From contig CAAFNI010000102.1 of assembly GCA_900764215.1 (NCBI GenBank), forward strand, positions 1 to 6,456: DNA of 6,456 bases. Direction: 5' to 3'. Shown here piece after piece: positions 1 through 5,113 of this stretch; position 1 is the first letter of the stretch; each line of letters begins with the position of its first letter. The notes below the pieces were generated by a model, which was not told the DNA's origin, made no database searches, and saw only the letters and a program-made list of their open reading frames with translations. This DNA is from an uncultured Sutterella sp. (GTDB lineage Bacteria > Pseudomonadota > Gammaproteobacteria > Burkholderiales > Burkholderiaceae_F). Both the position numbers and the translations under genes were made by a program.

Positions 1-180
1 CTCGACCACGCCGCCCAGGCGGAAGGTGCGGCCCGTCGGCGCTTCCTGAGCGGCCACCTGCGTGGGCGAGAAGAAGAAGACGAGGTTTTCGTTGAAGGCC
101 TGCAGGGCGAGCGTCACGCCGGCGCCGACGGCCACGACGGCCGCGCCGATCAGGGCGAGTTTCTTGGTCTTCGAATCCAT
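1..180 (-). CDS. ccmE: CcmE, periplasmic heme chaperone of cytochrome c maturation (N-terminal 60 residues)
   Basis: CcmE is a membrane-anchored periplasmic protein that binds heme covalently and passes it to the CcmF/H ligase for attachment to apocytochromes c. The visible 60 residues have a short basic N-terminus (MDSKTKK), one membrane anchor at about residues 8-28, then the conserved stretch ENLVFFFSPTQV (30-42) and GRTFRLGGVVE (50-60), which opens the beta-barrel. This is typical of the family. The heme-binding histidine lies in the missing C-terminal part, beyond the left edge. The ATG at 180 follows a GGAG about 9 nt upstream that sits in the last codons of ccmD. Only 3 nt separate it from the ccmD stop, so translation is probably coupled. 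Identity rests on recognised family motifs and on gene order. Confidence 0.95.
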   Translation of the reverse strand, partial: MDSKTKKLALIGAAVVAVGAGVTLALQAFNENLVFFFSPTQVAAQEAPTGRTFRLGGVVE

Positions 181-183
181 GGT

Positions 184-372
184 TTACATCTCCAGCGTCG
201 ATTTGTCGGCGCGGGCCTCGCGGGCGAGACGGGCGCAGATCTTGGCGCGGCGGGCGCGCAGGGAAAAGATTTCGTAGATCACGGCGACGAGGAGCGCGCC
301 GTAGGCGCACCAGACGAAATAGCCGTGGCCGTTCATGTAGATGAAGTCGGAAAGGCTGTTCCAGTTGTTCAC
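184..372 (-). CDS. ccmD: CcmD, small membrane subunit of the heme-release complex
   Basis: This is a 62-residue single-span membrane protein. In the Cyt c maturation pathway CcmD helps the CcmABC complex release heme-loaded CcmE. The sequence begins MNNWNSLSDFIYMNGHG, has a hydrophobic span at about residues 17-37 (containing YFVWCAYGALLVAVIY) and ends in a basic cytoplasmic tail rich in Arg/Lys (RARRAK), all usual for CcmD. I chose the GTG at 372-370 because it overlaps the ccmC stop as GTGA and gives the expected N-terminus with NNW and a MxxxGY/F-like segment. Starting at the internal Met13 would lose that conserved part. The same frame stays open far upstream, antisense-free but out of frame within ccmC, which is an artefact of high GC. 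Its tail of about 25 residues is rather long and charged. Confidence 0.9.
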   Translation of the reverse strand: MNNWNSLSDFIYMNGHGYFVWCAYGALLVAVIYEIFSLRARRAKICARLAREARADKSTLEM

Positions 373-1094
373 AGCTTGCCCTCCAAGGCCGCTTCCTTGG
401 TCCAGTTTTCGCGGCGTTCGCGTTCGAGGATGATGGAGCGGGTGCGGGCGAGGACCATGCCGGCACCGTAGCACATGCCCGCCGCCACCATGATGAGGAG
501 CGTGTAGAGCATGATGGGCGCAATGGAGGAGCCCCTCGACGTGATCGAGGCGCCCTGATGGAGCGTGTTCCACCACTGCACGGAGAAATAGATGATCGGC
601 ACGTTGATCACGCCCACGATGCTGATGACGCTCGCGGCGCGGTCGGCGCGGCGCTTGTCGTCGATGGCGGAGTGAAGCGCAATGAAGCCGAGATAGAGGA
701 AGAAGAGAATGAGCTCGGACGTCAGGCGTGCGTCCCACACCCAGTACGTGCCCCAGGTCGGACGGCCCCAGAAGGCGCCCGAGAAGAGCGCGATGAAGGC
801 CATCAGGGCGCCCGTTGGCGCCATCGCCTGCGCGAGCATGAAGAAGAGCCGGTTGTTGCGCCAGAGGCCGAGGCCGCTGAAAACGGCCATGAGCACGTAG
901 AGGAGCATGGAGAGCCAGGCCGCCGAGACATGGATGAAGATGATGCGGTAGGAGTTGCCCTGGCGCGCATCGACCGGGCAGACGAAGAAGCCCAGATAGA
1001 AGCCGACGACGAAGAGCACGAGCGCCAGCCCGAGAATCCACGGGATGACCTTGCCTGCGAGGCGGTAGAAGTTCTGAGGATCGGATAAGCTCAT
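369..1094 (-). CDS. ccmC: CcmC, heme-handling membrane protein of cytochrome c maturation
   Basis: CcmC binds heme at the periplasmic face of the inner membrane and presents it to CcmE for covalent attachment. The protein has 241 residues, a usual length, with about six membrane spans (roughly 18-39, 51-74, 84-106, 123-143, 155-173, 193-216). The tryptophan-rich heme-handling signature is present as WGTYWVWDARLT (114-125). The two candidate axial heme ligands are H55 (in FIHVSAAW) and H179 (in WWNTLHQG), matching the conserved pair known in E. coli CcmC. The ATG at 1094 has a GGAGA about 10 nt upstream. A 61-nt gap separates it from ccmB, the only sizeable gap in the cluster, and this gap is locally AT-rich. 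At its 3' end it overlaps ccmD by 4 nt. Confidence 0.97.
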   Translation of the reverse strand: MSLSDPQNFYRLAGKVIPWILGLALVLFVVGFYLGFFVCPVDARQGNSYRIIFIHVSAAWLSMLLYVLMAVFSGLGLWRNNRLFFMLAQAMAPTGALMAFIALFSGAFWGRPTWGTYWVWDARLTSELILFFLYLGFIALHSAIDDKRRADRAASVISIVGVINVPIIYFSVQWWNTLHQGASITSRGSSIAPIMLYTLLIMVAAGMCYGAGMVLARTRSIILERERRENWTKEAALEGKL

Positions 1095-1155
1095 CTTGAT
1101 CAGGTCTCCGAAGGTATTTTCAAAAATCGTTCCTGCTTGTTCGTACCGGCACGCA

Positions 1156-1824
1156 TCAGCTCTCGGCGATGCGCAGCGCGGCGGACACCGCCATCGGGGC
1201 GAGCGCCAGGCTCAGCAGCGTCAGGCCGCCCACGATCATGAAGTGGGCGGCGGGGCTCATCGAAACGGCCACGGCCTGGCTTGCGCCGGCGCCGAAGATG
1301 AGAACCGGAATGTAGAGCGGAAGCACGAGCAGGCTCGTGAGGACGCCGCCGCCCCGAAGGCCGAGCGTGAGCGCAGCTCCGACGGCGCCCACGAGCGAGA
1401 GCACCGGCGTGCCGAGAAAGAGACTCGCGACCATCACGAGGGTCACGTCAAGCGGCAGGTCGAAGAGAATGCCGAAGACCGCGGCGAAGATCGTCATGGG
1501 CACGCCCGTGACGAGCCAGTGTGCGAAGACCTTGGCGACGACCACGACCGGAAGGGGTTCGGCCGTCACGAGCATCTGCTCGAGCGTGCCGTCCGCATGA
1601 TCGGCCTCGAACATGCGCGGCAGGGAGAGAAGCGCGGCGAGAAGCGCCGCAACCCACACCACGCCCGGCGCAATCGCGCGCAGGATGTTGGTTTCTGCGC
1701 CCACGCCGAGCGGCACGAGCGTCACGACGACCGCAAAGAAGAAGATCACCTGCGCAAGGTCGGACTTGCGGCGAAAGGCGAGCATGAGGTCGCGGCGGAG
1801 AATGATTCGGAAAAGCTTGAACAT
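1156..1824 (-). CDS. ccmB: CcmB, membrane permease subunit of the CcmAB heme-maturation ABC complex
   Basis: CcmB is the integral membrane partner of the ATPase CcmA. ATP hydrolysis by CcmAB is needed for release of holo-CcmE from CcmC/D. The product has 222 residues, close to the 220 of E. coli CcmB, with about six hydrophobic spans. Recognisable conserved blocks are APGVVWVAALLAALLSL (52-68), DGTLEQML (78-85), AKVFAHWLVTGVP (97-109) and LRGGGVLTSLLVLPLYIPVL (156-175). I place the start at the ATG at 1824-1822, which gives the family's usual N-terminus (MFKLFRIILRRDL). A GAGGAG lies 10 nt upstream, at the end of ccmA. A longer reading beginning at a TTG overlapping the ccmA stop (1842) would add six residues but would put that ribosome-binding site inside the gene. 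Confidence 0.95.
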   Translation of the reverse strand: MFKLFRIILRRDLMLAFRRKSDLAQVIFFFAVVVTLVPLGVGAETNILRAIAPGVVWVAALLAALLSLPRMFEADHADGTLEQMLVTAEPLPVVVVAKVFAHWLVTGVPMTIFAAVFGILFDLPLDVTLVMVASLFLGTPVLSLVGAVGAALTLGLRGGGVLTSLLVLPLYIPVLIFGAGASQAVAVSMSPAAHFMIVGGLTLLSLALAPMAVSAALRIAES

Positions 1825-1838
1825 GGCTGCTGCGCTCC

Positions 1839-2546
1839 TCAACCTGCGTTTTCCGCTTCGAGAGCGCTTTCGTTGTCGAGTGCGGCCTCGACCGCCGTGC
1901 GGCGGCGGGGCGACCAGCGTTCGGGCTCGACGACGAGGTATTCGACTCCGTCGACGGGCACTTCCTGATGGGTGACGAGCATCACGATGCCGCCCGCTCC
2001 GACGTGTTCGCCCACCAGGTCGGCAAGGCGCGCGACGCCGCGCACGTCAAGCGCGGTGAAGGGCTCGTCGAGCACCCAGAGCGTGACGGAGCGCGAAAGC
2101 CAGAGGCGCGCAAGCGCGACGCGGCGGCGCTGCCCCTGCGAGAGCTGACCCGCAGGCACGTCGGCGAAGTCCGTGAGGCCCACCGCGTCGAGCGCGTCGA
2201 GCGCGGCATTTTCCGTGACCGGCACGGCCGCCACGTTGGCGTTGATCATCACGTTTTCGAGCACCGAGAGATCATCCTTGACGCCGTTGCGGTGTCCGAT
2301 GTAGCAGAGTTCGCGCCAGAAGTCCTGGGCGGCCTTCTCAACGGGGACGCCCCGCCAGCGCACTTCGCCCTCGACGGGGCGCATGAGGCCCGTCATCAGG
2401 CGCAGAAGCGTCGTCTTGCCCGCGCCGTTGCTGCCGGCGATGCGCACGAGCGTGCCGGGCTTGACGGCAAACGAGAGATTCCGAAAAAGCGTTCTCTCCC
2501 CGCGTTCGCAGGTGAGGCCGCAGACTTCAAGAATGGCTTCTGACAT
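1839..2546 (-). CDS. ccmA: CcmA, ATPase subunit of the CcmAB heme-maturation ABC complex
   Basis: This cytoplasmic ATP-binding subunit works with CcmB in releasing heme-loaded CcmE during cytochrome c maturation. The 235-residue protein shows a complete ABC ATPase: Walker A GSNGAGKTT (38-46), signature LSQGQRRRVALARLWL (135-150, the LSxGQ form common in CcmA), Walker B LWVLDEP (156-162) with FTALD after it, and the H-loop histidine in VTHQ (H193). It is about 28 residues longer than E. coli CcmA (207), because of an Arg/Glu/Ala-rich C-terminal tail after the VVEPERW segment. It is first in the operon. The ATG at 2546 has only a weak ribosome-binding candidate (AGGA about 15 nt upstream), but no better start keeps the N-terminus complete. 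ccmB begins 14 nt after its stop. Confidence 0.96.
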   Translation of the reverse strand: MSEAILEVCGLTCERGERTLFRNLSFAVKPGTLVRIAGSNGAGKTTLLRLMTGLMRPVEGEVRWRGVPVEKAAQDFWRELCYIGHRNGVKDDLSVLENVMINANVAAVPVTENAALDALDAVGLTDFADVPAGQLSQGQRRRVALARLWLSRSVTLWVLDEPFTALDVRGVARLADLVGEHVGAGGIVMLVTHQEVPVDGVEYLVVEPERWSPRRRTAVEAALDNESALEAENAG

Positions 2547-2634
2547 GGGTGAAACGGAGGGTCCTGTTGACGTTGCAGACGGGCGGGGTTCGGGCCCGAA
2601 CAGTCTTTTGTGTGGAAGTGTAGGGAGGCCGTAT

Positions 2635-2647
2635 TAAGCAATGCTTA
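2635..2647. promoter_or_regulatory. Perfect palindrome in the AT-rich island upstream of ccmA (candidate operator)
   Basis: The site is TAAGCA-A-TGCTTA, two perfect 6-bp arms around one base, about 90 bp upstream of the ccmA start. It sits in a distinctly AT-rich island (2632-2664, with a run of seven A on the plus strand and an ATGCAT beside it) inside otherwise GC-rich DNA. The position suits the ccm operon promoter, and the symmetry suits a dimeric regulator, but I cannot name the regulator: it does not match the FNR/ANR half-sites TTGAT...ATCAA. No well-matched -35/-10 pair could be fixed on the minus strand. Confidence 0.35.
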
Positions 2648-2685
2648 CAAAAAAATGCATTTCCCAACGGGGCAAACCCTAGCCG

Positions 2686-2717
2686 GCAGGCACCGGCATT
2701 TGGAAGCGAATGCCTGC
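2686..2717. repeat. Inverted repeat (stem-loop) in the intergenic region
   Basis: Perfect 7-bp arms GCAGGCA (2686-2692) and TGCCTGC (2711-2717) enclose 18 nt. An alternative pairing, GGCATT (2695-2700) with AATGCC (2709-2714), uses part of the same sequence, so two stems compete. No T-run follows, so it is not a terminator. Function is unknown, and in GC-rich DNA it may be fortuitous. Confidence 0.3.
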
Positions 2718-2802
2718 GGGACAAGCTTCTCGAGCAGGTCAACGCTCTCCGGAACGCACCCTGCGGCGCTCTCCTCAGACGCCGGCGGCTTAAGATTCGT
2801 TC

Positions 2803-2835
2803 CGCCGCGCGGCCTGCGCGGCGCGCCTCTTTTCC
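2803..2835 (+). terminator. Terminator-like GC-rich hairpin with T-rich tail, no assigned upstream gene
   Basis: An 8-bp perfect stem, CGCCGCGC (2803-2810) with GCGCGGCG (2816-2823), closes a 5-nt loop GGCCT and is followed after about six bases by a T-rich tract (TCTTTTCCTT, from 2828). This resembles an intrinsic terminator read on the plus strand. The gap between stem and T-run is longer than in a textbook terminator, and no plus-strand gene ends before it. It could end an unannotated small transcript or be a chance GC-rich hairpin. Confidence 0.25.
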
Positions 2836-2892
2836 TTCCCCTATCGGAGGCATTGAGCAAATCTCTGCCGCCCTGCACCCGCCGGCGCCTTC

Positions 2893-2923
2893 TTGGGCCT
2901 GCGGGACCGAATCTCGGTACAAT
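2893..2923 (+). promoter_or_regulatory. Candidate sigma-70 promoter of the lipoprotein gene
   Basis: A good -10 hexamer, TACAAT (2918-2923, 5 of 6 to consensus), is preceded by a weak -35-like TTGGGC (2893-2898) with a long 19-nt spacer. Transcription would start near 2930 and give a leader of about 60 nt before the ATG at 2990. The -10 stands out in GC-rich DNA. The -35 assignment is uncertain. Confidence 0.5.
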
Positions 2924-2939
2924 GTCGACACCATCCGCC

Positions 2940-2955
2940 GCCTCCCGCAGGAGGC
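2940..2955 (+). promoter_or_regulatory. Leader hairpin enclosing an AGGAGG sequence
   Basis: Arms GCCTCC (2940-2945) and GGAGGC (2950-2955) pair perfectly around the tetraloop CGCA, about 10 nt after the inferred transcription start of the lipoprotein gene. The 3' arm contains AGGAGG (2949-2954), a consensus Shine-Dalgarno sequence. It lies 35 nt before the ATG, too far for normal use, and no start codon follows it closely. It may stabilise the 5' end of the mRNA or be coincidental. Confidence 0.3.
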
Positions 2956-2989
2956 TTCCGTCCACACGACAGAATTTCTCTCCCCATAT

Positions 2990-3397
2990 ATGAAGCGCAC
3001 TCTGATCATCGGCGCGGCTCTCGCCGCCATTCTTCTTTCCGGCTGCGAAGCCCTTCATGAGGAGCGCCAGAACTACCTCGACCGCGAGGAAAAGATCACG
3101 AACGTGGTCGGCAACGTCTGGCGCATCGAGGCCGTCTGGCCCGGCTACATTGAAGGCAACCGCCTCGCCGACCACCTCCACGAAAGGGCCCGCTCGCACT
3201 GCGGCGACCGCGGCATGGCCATGCTTCCCGTCAACGGCTCCTCGACCAACGGCACGAAGGACGGCAAGCGCCCGGCTTCCGCCTGGCTCGAGTTCCGCTG
3301 CCAGGCGGGCCTCGGCTACCGTCCCGAGTACAAGGGACTCACGGGAAGCTTCGCCATCGACGATCTGACGACGCTCGAAAACACGAAGGGCAAGTAA
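2990..3397 (+). CDS. Small putative lipoprotein of unknown function
   Basis: The product is 135 residues and I do not recognise its family. It begins with a clear lipoprotein signal peptide: MKR, a hydrophobic core, then the lipobox LSGC with the lipid-modified cysteine at C19. The residue after it is Glu, not Asp, which by the E. coli sorting rule would favour the outer membrane. The mature part of about 117 residues is soluble and charged, with a segment rich in Arg/Glu/Asp (24-36), aromatic residues (VWRIEAVWPGYIEG, 43-56) and two further cysteines, C71 and C104, that could form one disulfide. The motif WLEFRCQAGLGYRPEY (99-114) looks like a conserved strand region. The ATG at 2990 lacks a good ribosome-binding site, but it is the only start that preserves the signal peptide. 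It is monocistronic, divergent from ccmA and convergent with the nik-like operon. Confidence 0.85.
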   Translation: MKRTLIIGAALAAILLSGCEALHEERQNYLDREEKITNVVGNVWRIEAVWPGYIEGNRLADHLHERARSHCGDRGMAMLPVNGSSTNGTKDGKRPASAWLEFRCQAGLGYRPEYKGLTGSFAIDDLTTLENTKGK

Positions 3398-3416
3398 GAC
3401 CGTCCGAACCTCGCCG

Positions 3417-3448
3417 AGCCCGTCCTGCCTGCGCAGCGGCGGGCTTTT
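3417..3448 (+). terminator. Intrinsic terminator after the lipoprotein gene
   Basis: Outer arms AGCCCG (3417-3422) and CGGGCT (3440-3445) pair, with an inner CTGC/GCAG stem (3425-3428 with 3433-3436), and TTTT follows directly (3445-3448). It starts 20 nt after the lipoprotein stop. It also lies just past the end of the convergent ATPase gene, but on that strand it has no T-run, so it is mainly a plus-strand terminator. Confidence 0.75.
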
Positions 3449-3453
3449 CAGTT

Positions 3454-5100
3454 TCAGCCGGGCGCTTGCGTCTTGAGATCAGGGTGCGCGCCACTGCAAC
3501 CGCGGTCGGGCATCGCGGCCCGCGCGGCCTCGATGAGGCGCAGACCGGCCCCGCTCGCCGGACGGCCCATGCGGGCGGCGTCGAACACCTCGGCGATGCG
3601 CCCTTGGGAGAGCACTGCGACGCGGTCGCAGAGCCTTGCGACCGCCTTGAGGTCGTGCGAGATGAAGAGCCACCCCGCATGCGCGGGCTTCAGGTCCTCG
3701 AGAAGCTCCATGATTTCGTCCTGAACCGAGGCGTCGAGGCTGCTGAGCGCCTCGTCGAAGACGATGAGCGAAGGCTCTCCGGCCATGGCGCGCGCGATGG
3801 CGACGCGCTGAAGCTCGCCGCCCGAGAGCTGATGCGGACGGCGGGAGGCAAATTCGGCCGACAGCCCCACGCGCCGGAGGAGCCCCGCGGCATCCGTTTG
3901 CCCGCCCGCAAGCCTGACGGGCTCTTCAATCACGTCCTTCACGGTCCAGGCCGGATCGGCCGAATCGAGATAATTCTGAAAAACAACGCTCACCTCGCCC
4001 GCCCGCGGTCTCGAGCCATCCCGGCTCCCGAAGAGAATGCGTCCCGCCGTCGGAGCCTCGAGCCCGAGCACGAGTCGCGCAAGGGTCGACTTTCCTTCGC
4101 CCGACGCGCCGATGAGGCCCACGACCTCGCCCGGATGAATGTCAAGGTCCACGCCGCGAAGCACCTCGTGCTCGCGCCGGCGCAGAAAGGATCCGGTCCG
4201 GTAGGTCGTCGCGACGGCCCGCAGGCTGAGGAGCGGCCTGGCAGCCTGAGGCGAAGGGAGAGAAAGGGAAGCGCATGCATGCGAGCACTCCGGCGGCGCG
4301 CCATCTGACGCGAGCGCCCGGGCGAGCACGGCGTCCGCGCGATGCCAGGCGCGGACGAGCTTTTGCGTGTACGGATGCGCCGGCCGAACGCAAAGCTCGC
4401 GTCCGCCCGCTTCAACGATCTCGCCAGCCCTGATGATCGCGAAGCGATCGGCCGCGCAGGCGGCAAGGCCCAGATCGTGCGTGACGAGCACCAGCGCGGC
4501 GCCCGTCGCGCGACGCACATCTTCAAGACTTGCAAGGACATTTTTCACGTTCGCCGCGTCAAGCGCGCTCGTGGGTTCGTCGGCCAAAATCACGTCGGGC
4601 TTCAAAAGAAGCGCGCAGGCGACCGTCGCCCGCTGGAGCATGCCCCCCGAGAGCTCGCAGGGATAGGCTCTCAGGATTCGCTCCGGGTCCTCGAGTCCGA
4701 CGGATTCGAGCGCACGGCGCACGGCTCCCGGCCCCTCGTCGCCGAGTCCCGCCGCCGATGCCGTTTCCGCGAGCTGCGCGCCGATGCGCACAAGCGGATC
4801 AAAGGCCGTCATCGCCTGCTGAGCCATGTAGAGAATGCGGCGGCCGCGCACGCCCGCCCACGCGCCCGGCCTCATGAGGGAGCGCCCCCCGAAGCCGATC
4901 TCGCCCGACGCCGCGAAGCCTCGCGGAAGAAGTCCCGAAAGCGCCCTGAGCGCAAGAGACTTGCCCGCGCCCGACTCTCCCACGAGCGCAAGGCACTCAC
5001 CTCGCCGCACGTCCAGGTCGATTCCGTGCAGAATTTCGCGTCCCGCGCCATCGCGCACTCTGAGTCCCCGAACGCTTAGGAGCGCGTCGCCAGCCTTCAT
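3454..5100 (-). CDS. Fused two-domain ABC importer ATPase (NikD-NikE / DppD-DppF type)
   Basis: This 548-residue cytoplasmic protein carries two complete ABC ATPase domains and should power the NikB/NikC-like permeases. Domain 1 has Walker A GESGAGKS (41-48), Q-loop around YMAQQ (91-95), signature LSGGM (150-154), Walker B VILADEP (170-176) and H208. It is followed by RPAHPYTQKLV (239-249), the segment typical of peptide/nickel importer ATPases. A linker of about 40 residues leads to domain 2: Walker A GASGEGKST (331-339), Q375, signature LSGGE (425-429), Walker B LIVFDE (445-450) and H482. Both sites look competent. The second domain lacks the HPYT segment. The start at 5100 is chosen because GGAGGGG lies 5 nt upstream, overlapping the nikC stop. 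An ATG at 5139 would add 13 residues inside nikC. In E. coli, NikD and NikE are separate; fused pairs are known elsewhere (GsiA, YejF). Confidence 0.93.
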   Translation of the reverse strand: MKAGDALLSVRGLRVRDGAGREILHGIDLDVRRGECLALVGESGAGKSLALRALSGLLPRGFAASGEIGFGGRSLMRPGAWAGVRGRRILYMAQQAMTAFDPLVRIGAQLAETASAAGLGDEGPGAVRRALESVGLEDPERILRAYPCELSGGMLQRATVACALLLKPDVILADEPTSALDAANVKNVLASLEDVRRATGAALVLVTHDLGLAACAADRFAIIRAGEIVEAGGRELCVRPAHPYTQKLVRAWHRADAVLARALASDGAPPECSHACASLSLPSPQAARPLLSLRAVATTYRTGSFLRRREHEVLRGVDLDIHPGEVVGLIGASGEGKSTLARLVLGLEAPTAGRILFGSRDGSRPRAGEVSVVFQNYLDSADPAWTVKDVIEEPVRLAGGQTDAAGLLRRVGLSAEFASRRPHQLSGGELQRVAIARAMAGEPSLIVFDEALSSLDASVQDEIMELLEDLKPAHAGWLFISHDLKAVARLCDRVAVLSQGRIAEVFDAARMGRPASGAGLRLIEAARAAMPDRGCSGAHPDLKTQAPG

Positions 5101-5113
5101 TTGCCCCTCCTCA
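5101..5113 (-). promoter_or_regulatory. Strong ribosome-binding site that decides the fused ATPase start
   Basis: Read on the minus strand this is TGAGGAGGGGCAA directly before ATG. The TGA is the stop of the NikC-like gene and the GGAGGGG that overlaps it is spaced normally for the ATG at 5100. This supports translational coupling and the shorter start. Confidence 0.75.

Larger units (their letters stand above)
2547..2989. other. Divergent intergenic region between ccmA and the lipoprotein gene
   Basis: About 440 bp lie between the divergent starts of ccmA (minus) and the lipoprotein gene (plus). Reading frames exist on both strands, but none has a recognisable protein motif, a good ribosome-binding site or a convincing start, and they overlap each other. 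The stretch must contain the promoters of both transcription units. It holds an AT-rich island (about 2632-2664) with a perfect palindrome, a stem-loop at 2686-2717, a strong GC-rich hairpin with a following T-rich tract at 2803-2835, a promoter-like element at 2893-2923 and a leader hairpin at 2940-2955. These are described separately. I cannot assign a known RNA family to it. Confidence 0.7.

Noticed and set aside
184..1041. Long minus-strand open frame of 285 codons overlapping ccmC
   Set aside because: Only its last 62 codons are a gene (ccmD). The rest is the out-of-frame shadow of ccmC and has an Arg/His/Pro-rich composition with no domains.
1116..1127. Short AT-rich inverted repeat ATTTT-CA-AAAAT between ccmB and ccmC
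   Set aside because: The 5-bp A/T stem is too weak for a terminator, and no convincing -35/-10 pair could be assigned. The genes on both sides belong to one functional unit.
1096..1968. Plus-strand open frame of 290 codons antisense to ccmB and ccmA
   Set aside because: Its highly charged composition (runs of E, H, R) mirrors the antisense of hydrophobic membrane-protein codons. No ribosome-binding site or domain is present.
2645..3199. Minus-strand open frame of 184 codons through the intergenic region and lipoprotein gene
   Set aside because: It overlaps the lipoprotein gene antisense, lacks recognisable motifs and would run through the promoter region. The lipoprotein with its signal peptide is far better supported.
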